Assembly (NCBI GenBank): GCA_937896205.1
Contig: CALBNA010000293.1
Span: 1 to 10,116 of the forward strand
Length of the DNA stretch: 10,116 bases
Source of the DNA: an uncultured Campylobacter sp.
Lineage (GTDB): Bacteria; Campylobacterota; Campylobacteria; Campylobacterales; Campylobacteraceae
Reading direction: 5' to 3'
Part shown: piece after piece, positions 7,079 through 10,116 of the stretch
Layout of the letters: the number at the start of each line of letters is the position of its first letter
How positions within the stretch are numbered: the first letter of the stretch is position 1
Program-made: the position numbers and the translations under genes
The notes under the pieces: model-generated
The model's database searches: none
Told to the model about the DNA's origin: nothing
What the model saw: the letters and a program-made list of their open reading frames with translations, nothing else

Positions 7079-7106
7079 TTTTATTTTTGCCGACTGGCCG
7101 GGGGCA

Positions 7107-7129
7107 GGCTAAATTTCTCAAATTTAGCC
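7107..7129. repeat. Perfect 10-bp inverted repeat in the PDZ-ispA spacer
   Basis: GGCTAAATTT and AAATTTAGCC flank a 3-base loop. On the minus strand the centre reads AAATTTGAGAAATTT, the same core as the inverted repeat at 8928-8946. No T run follows on either strand, so an intrinsic terminator is unlikely. It could fold in the mRNA between the PDZ gene and ispA or be a protein-binding site. Confidence 0.6.
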
Positions 7130-7158
7130 CACAAAGGCGTCAAATTTGCCGCCCGCGA

Positions 7159-8370
7159 CTACCGCGCGTTGTAAAAAAAGTCAAAGCCGTTGCGTCTAAA
7201 TAGCAAATTTTGACCGCCGCCTTTAGCGAGCAGGCTGAGCGCTTCTTTGCGGCTTGAGACCGCCTTTTGCCCCACTTGTATCAGCTTGTCGCCGACCCTG
7301 ACGCCAAATTTGGCCGCGCCCGAGTTCGCGTCGACGCTTTTTACTATTAGTTTCTCGTCAAATGTCATGCCGTAGAGCTTTTGCACGCTCGCGGCATCGC
7401 TGCTTTGAGGCATGGACTGAGGTTTTGCGTCGCTAGCGGCGGCCTTTTTATCCGCTTTCATCGGCGCTTTTTGCTCTTTTTTGGCCGCGTCGTCAGAGAC
7501 CGCCACGCCAAATTTCAAAACCTCGTAGCCGCGCTTGATCTCAAATTTGAGCCGCTCGCCCTTTTTGGCGAACAAAATCCTCTCGTTTAGCTCGCGCAAA
7601 CTCTCAAATTTTTCGCCATTTACGCTCAAAATTTCGTCTCCCGCCATCAGCGCCGCGCCGCGTCCGAGCGGATCGACGCTCTTTACGTAGAGCTTGCCGT
7701 CTTTTTCCTCAAAAACCGCGCCCACGTCGCCGTAGTACACGTCTTTATACGCCGCAAAATGCCGCAGATAGCGGCTCGGGACGAATTTATCCCCGCCCAC
7801 TGCGATACCGCGTAGCTTGCAGCACGGACTTAGCACGGCGCCCGTACCGTTTACGTCAAATGTGAGCACGTCCAGCTCGCCTAGCGCCTGCGCCTGCGCC
7901 TTTACGTGGCCGTAGACGGTTGCGTTTAGATCGCGCGTGACGCTGACCCAGTCGCTTTTTTTCGTCGCGTTATCGTCAGACATCTTTACAGGCTCGAGTT
8001 TGGCGTCCGAGGCGACCAGATATAGGCCCAGATATGGGTCAAATTTGACGTAGTTTTTCACGGGAGTTTCGCCTTTTGGCACGGCGATTAGATTTGGCGT
8101 GATCGCGATGCCGCCGTTACCCGCGACGTTTACCATGGCGGGCAAGTTTTTCTCGAAGCAGGCGTTAAAATCATCCTGCGTCGGGCGCGGCTCGGCTCTA
8201 AGCGACGCAGCAAATGCGCAAATCACAAAAACCGCAAAAAGTGGAGAGTAAATTTTGCGGGCTAAATTTGAGTTCAAATTTGCAGTCGCACCGTCCCGTG
8301 CGCCGCCAAAATTTAACCGCGCGAGCCCCAAAACCGCGTCCAAACGGCGCGAGAAAGCTGCGCGTTTCAT
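7159..8370 (-). CDS. Periplasmic two-PDZ-domain protein, likely N-glycosylated (Cj1643-type)
   Basis: 403 residues. An unusually long basic leader (1-39) precedes a signal-peptide core (KIYSPLFAVFVICAFAASLRA, ending at residue 59), predicting export. An N-terminal domain of unknown fold (60-210) contains a CC pair (183-184). It is followed by PDZ1 (about 214-290, with GRGAALMAGDEILSVNG), a Lys/Ala/Ser linker (292-330), and a shorter PDZ2 (about 333-398, with AKFGVRVGDKLIQVG). There is no protease domain, so it is probably an adaptor or substrate-binding protein. Three sites match the Campylobacter PglB sequon D/E-x-N-x-S/T: DDNAT (Asn134), DLNAT (Asn149) and DVNGT (Asn174), all in the exported part. 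The start codon overlaps the ybaB stop as ATGA, which supports the long leader and translational coupling. Position between ybaB and ispA matches, as I recall, C. jejuni Cj1643. Confidence 0.88.
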   Translation of the reverse strand: MKRAAFSRRLDAVLGLARLNFGGARDGATANLNSNLARKIYSPLFAVFVICAFAASLRAEPRPTQDDFNACFEKNLPAMVNVAGNGGIAITPNLIAVPKGETPVKNYVKFDPYLGLYLVASDAKLEPVKMSDDNATKKSDWVSVTRDLNATVYGHVKAQAQALGELDVLTFDVNGTGAVLSPCCKLRGIAVGGDKFVPSRYLRHFAAYKDVYYGDVGAVFEEKDGKLYVKSVDPLGRGAALMAGDEILSVNGEKFESLRELNERILFAKKGERLKFEIKRGYEVLKFGVAVSDDAAKKEQKAPMKADKKAAASDAKPQSMPQSSDAASVQKLYGMTFDEKLIVKSVDANSGAAKFGVRVGDKLIQVGQKAVSSRKEALSLLAKGGGQNLLFRRNGFDFFYNAR

Positions 8371-8684
8371 TGCCCTAGTCCCATGCCGGCAAACCCGCCC
8401 AGCATCCTTGACGCGGCGTTTTTGCGGTCGTCCTCGATCATCTTTAGCACGTCGTTTACGGCGCTGATGAGCAAGATCTGCAAGCTCTCCTTGTCCTCTA
8501 GCAAGCTGTCGTCGATGCTGATATCGAGCACCTCGCCCTTGCCGTTTGCTCTGACGCTAATGAGCCCGCCGCCGCTTTTTACGCTAAATTCGCGTTTTTG
8601 GCTCTCTTGCTCGATCTCCTGCGCTTTTTTTTGCGCCTCCTCGAGCATCTGTCCCATTTTTGAAAAATCGATCCCCTCAAACAT
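8367..8684 (-). CDS. ybaB: YbaB/EbfC-family nucleoid-associated protein
   Basis: A 105-residue DNA-binding protein of the YbaB/EbfC family, which forms tweezer-like dimers on the nucleoid. Layout is typical: helical N-terminus with a coiled-coil look (MGQMLEEAQKKAQEIEQE), the core SGGGLISVRANGKGEVLDISID (about 37-58), a Leu/Ile helix (LQILLISAVNDVLKMIEDD) and a Gly/Met-rich tail. The start is ATG 8684 rather than 8690: AAAGG touches the first ATG but sits 6 nt from the second, and the resulting MFEGIDFSKMG matches the usual start of Campylobacter homologues. The stop overlaps the PDZ gene start. As first gene of the core operon, it is separated from the ferredoxin gene by about 390 bp. Confidence 0.95.
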   Translation of the reverse strand: MFEGIDFSKMGQMLEEAQKKAQEIEQESQKREFSVKSGGGLISVRANGKGEVLDISIDDSLLEDKESLQILLISAVNDVLKMIEDDRKNAASRMLGGFAGMGLGQ

Positions 8685-8690
8685 AAACAT

Positions 8691-8695
8691 CCTTT
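8691..8695 (-). promoter_or_regulatory. Ribosome binding site placing the ybaB start at 8684
   Basis: AAAGG immediately abuts ATG 8690-8688, leaving no spacer for that codon, but gives a 6-nt spacer to ATG 8684-8682. The second ATG is therefore the likely initiator. Confidence 0.6.
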
Positions 8696-8708
8696 CAAAT
8701 TTCGCGTT

Positions 8709-8714
8709 ATTTTA
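8709..8714 (-). promoter_or_regulatory. Candidate -10 box (TAAAAT) for the ybaB-PDZ-ispA operon
   Basis: On the minus strand GGCTAAAAT lies 24 nt before the chosen ybaB ATG, preceded by an A/T-rich stretch with T runs (about 8716-8742). It is one mismatch from TATAAT and has no TGn extension, so it is only a candidate. Confidence 0.3.
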
Positions 8715-8927
8715 GCCAATTTAAGCTAAATTTACTTTTTTAAGCTCTGCAATGCAAGTTTCGTTCCCGCCTTGAAATTTGCGGCGGATACGAGCGCGAG
8801 TGAGTAAATTTGAGCCCGAAAAGCCGTCAAATTTGAGGGTGAAATTTTATTTTAATAATCTGCACGCGTTTTGATCTATTTTGGTTTAGCGCATGCGTGT
8901 TTGCGTGGTTTTTAGCGTGGATTTTCT

Positions 8928-8946
8928 GTAAATTTGAGAAATTTAC
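8928..8946. repeat. Perfect 8-bp inverted repeat sharing a core with 7107-7129
   Basis: GTAAATTT and AAATTTAC flank GAG. The 15-base centre AAATTTGAGAAATTT is the same as in the PDZ-ispA spacer, there on the opposite strand. It lies mid-gap, about 240 bp upstream of ybaB. Role unknown. Confidence 0.6.
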
Positions 8947-9078
8947 CCGAGCTAACAAGCGAAGTAAAGCCGAACTGAAAGAGCATTTAAGGTAGCGCCA
9001 ACTAAATTTGAAATCTTTTGACGAATTAAAAAGCGATAAAATATGTCGGCAGATCAAAATCGCCCAAACGAACGCGCG

Positions 9079-9855
9079 TCAGATATCTTTGAGCTCCGCC
9101 GCAACCGATTTTTCCAGATTTTTCGCCTTGCCGAGGATCGTTATCGCCTTTTGCCCACACCTGTTCACGCATCTATAACAAATCGTGCAGCGCTCGCCAA
9201 ATCTTGCCTTGCCGTGCGCGATTTTTATATTTTGCATCGGACAGGATTTAGCGCACTCTCCGCATCCGCTGCACCGCGCCGTATCTAGGCTCGGTTTACG
9301 CTTGGCAAACGGCGTTTTGTCCCAAATTTTCATCCAGAGCCGCTGCCCTAAAAGCCCAGCAATGCGGCATAACATGCCCAGCCCTTCTTGCGGCGGATTG
9401 CCCGCGGCAAATGTCTGCGCGACGCGCTCCAGCTTGGCGTTTGCCTCCTTGATCACGCGCTCGTTTTTCTGCGCCGAATAGCTAAAAATCGCCACGTCTA
9501 GGATAAATGCGGGCATTTTCACGTGGGCGCCGCCAGTTATCTTCGCGCCCGCCCGCCTTAATATCCTAGCCGCGCAGCCCGCTCCGTCGCCGCTAAAAAT
9601 CTCCATCGTAGCGATGATAAAGACGTTTTTGCCGCGAAAATTCGCGCTGTTTTCGCAAATAAACTCGCGCACGATCTGCGGCAGGTCGCTAAAGTAAACA
9701 GGATAGGCGAGGATCACGTCATCGTGGTGCTTTAGTAGCTCGCCGCAGGCCTCGTCCTCGATCGAAACCGCAGGGATATCGCCGCCCAGACGCTCTATAA
9801 ATCTCTCCACGCAATGCTTCGTATTGCCCGTGGAGCTGAAATAAATCGCTATCAT
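9079..9855 (-). CDS. EFR1-type ferrodoxin: flavodoxin-like domain fused to a 2x[4Fe-4S] ferredoxin
   Basis: 258 residues, cytosolic. The N-terminal part (about 1-160) is a flavodoxin-like fold opening with IAIYFSSTGNTKH, whose SSTGNT loop (7-12) would hold the FMN phosphate; AYPVYFSDLP and the GKNVFIIATM strand fit the same fold. A linker with a Trp/Lys-rich segment (IWDKTPFAKRKP) leads to two cluster motifs: CSGCGECAKSCP (Cys195, 198, 201, 205) and CTICYRCVNRCG (Cys223, 226, 229, 233), enough for two [4Fe-4S] clusters. This is the EFR1 architecture, an electron carrier whose partner is not shown by context. The start is ATG 9855, with AAAAGGA 8 nt upstream and the fold beginning at residue 2; a frame extending to 9936 adds 27 residues of AAATTT-rich spacer and is not supported. 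Probably a separate transcription unit from ybaB. Confidence 0.88.
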   Translation of the reverse strand: MIAIYFSSTGNTKHCVERFIERLGGDIPAVSIEDEACGELLKHHDDVILAYPVYFSDLPQIVREFICENSANFRGKNVFIIATMEIFSGDGAGCAARILRRAGAKITGGAHVKMPAFILDVAIFSYSAQKNERVIKEANAKLERVAQTFAAGNPPQEGLGMLCRIAGLLGQRLWMKIWDKTPFAKRKPSLDTARCSGCGECAKSCPMQNIKIAHGKARFGERCTICYRCVNRCGQKAITILGKAKNLEKSVAAELKDI

Positions 9856-9863
9856 TTTGCGAA

Positions 9864-9870
9864 TCCTTTT
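9864..9870 (-). promoter_or_regulatory. Ribosome binding site for the EFR1-type gene
   Basis: AAAAGGA on the minus strand with an 8-nt spacer to ATG 9855. It supports the start at the beginning of the flavodoxin fold rather than 27 codons upstream. Confidence 0.6.
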
Positions 9871-10116
9871 AAATTTACACGCAAAATTTTGCCCATTTTC
9901 GCCAAATTTTACCGACCGCGTCAAATTTAACGCCAAACGGCGGTAAATTTAAACAAACTGCTATTTTTAGCACGTTCGCCTTTCGTCCGCTTGCAAATAA
10001 CCGTCGCGCCGCACTAGCCTAGACCTTATCGCAAATTTAGCTCGTCGCCATAAAACGTAAATTTAAACCTACCGCCGCAGAGACGGCAAATTTGGGCGTA
10101 TATTATTTTACGATCT

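Larger units (their letters stand above)
8685..9078. other. Intergenic stretch without a convincing gene
   Basis: About 390 bp between the EFR1 stop and the ybaB start. It holds the candidate ybaB -10, a TCAAATTTGA copy (8827-8836), an inverted repeat (8928-8946) and several AAATTT words. A 76-codon minus-strand frame (9057-8827) starts with TTG, lacks a ribosome binding site and has no coding look. I see no tRNA-like fold, no intrinsic terminator with a T run, and no obvious gene remnant. Room remains for a small RNA or a longer regulated leader. Confidence 0.5.

Noticed and set aside
7107..7129. Inverted repeat as a Rho-independent terminator between the PDZ gene and ispA
   Set aside because: The stem is AT-rich and neither strand shows a T run after it; gene order suggests a continuous operon.
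7028..7130. CRISPR-like or phase-variable repeat array near the ispA start
   Set aside because: Only two 18-bp copies with a 1-base spacer and no spacers of constant length; no homopolymer tract long enough for classic slipped-strand phase variation.
8827..9057. 76-codon minus-strand frame in the gap upstream of ybaB
   Set aside because: TTG start without ribosome binding site, odd composition and no recognisable motif; the frame is open largely because the region is AT-rich.
9043..9288. Plus-strand 81-codon frame starting just after a TAAAAT box
   Set aside because: Almost entirely antisense to the well-supported EFR1-type gene and its conserved ferredoxin cysteines; the ATG has no Shine-Dalgarno sequence.
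9856..9936. 27-residue N-terminal extension of the EFR1-type protein
   Set aside because: The flavodoxin strand begins right at the ATG at 9855, which has its own ribosome binding site; the upstream codons are AAATTT-rich spacer.

Overview
All genes lie on the minus strand, so transcription runs from high to low coordinates. The gene content is typical of Campylobacter: YbaB, a secreted PDZ protein, IspA and transketolase occur in the same order as I recall for C. jejuni (Cj1642-Cj1645). The moderate GC content, compared with AT-rich C. jejuni, and the very frequent AAATTT words with flanking G/C suggest an oral, higher-GC Campylobacter of the showae/rectus type. That species-level guess is inference.

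Layout in transcription order: (i) 9855-9079, an EFR1-type protein joining a flavodoxin fold to a double [4Fe-4S] ferredoxin. (ii) 9078-8685, a gap of about 390 bp without a convincing gene. (iii) 8684-5902, a core operon: ybaB, a two-PDZ periplasmic protein coupled to it by an ATGA overlap, and ispA, which carries an unusual ~105-residue N-terminal extension. (iv) 5706-2035, an accessory block between ispA and tkt: two tandem paralogous secreted proteins built from ~29-residue tryptophan repeats, behind a strong extended -10 promoter, then a gene carrying an in-frame stop and a frameshift. (v) 1986-76, transketolase with its own -10 box. (vi) 79-1, the first 26 codons of an isochorismatase-like hydrolase, overlapping the tkt stop.

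How the genes work together: transketolase supplies and consumes glyceraldehyde-3-phosphate in the pentose phosphate pathway, and this triose also feeds isoprenoid precursor synthesis, for which IspA is the prenyl chain elongation enzyme. YbaB is a nucleoid-associated protein. The PDZ protein carries three bacterial N-glycosylation sequons, so it is probably a periplasmic glycoprotein. The paralogous pair has signal peptides and no recognisable catalytic motif, and probably acts in the periplasm or at the cell surface.

The most interesting points are the tandem Trp-repeat paralogs placed inside an otherwise conserved cluster; the dispersed palindromic word TCAAATTTGA (eight exact copies in 10 kb), whose variants have apparently entered coding sequence (the IspA extension, the PDZ N-terminus, and the premature stop of the broken gene); and two hairpins sharing the core AAATTTGAGAAATTT.
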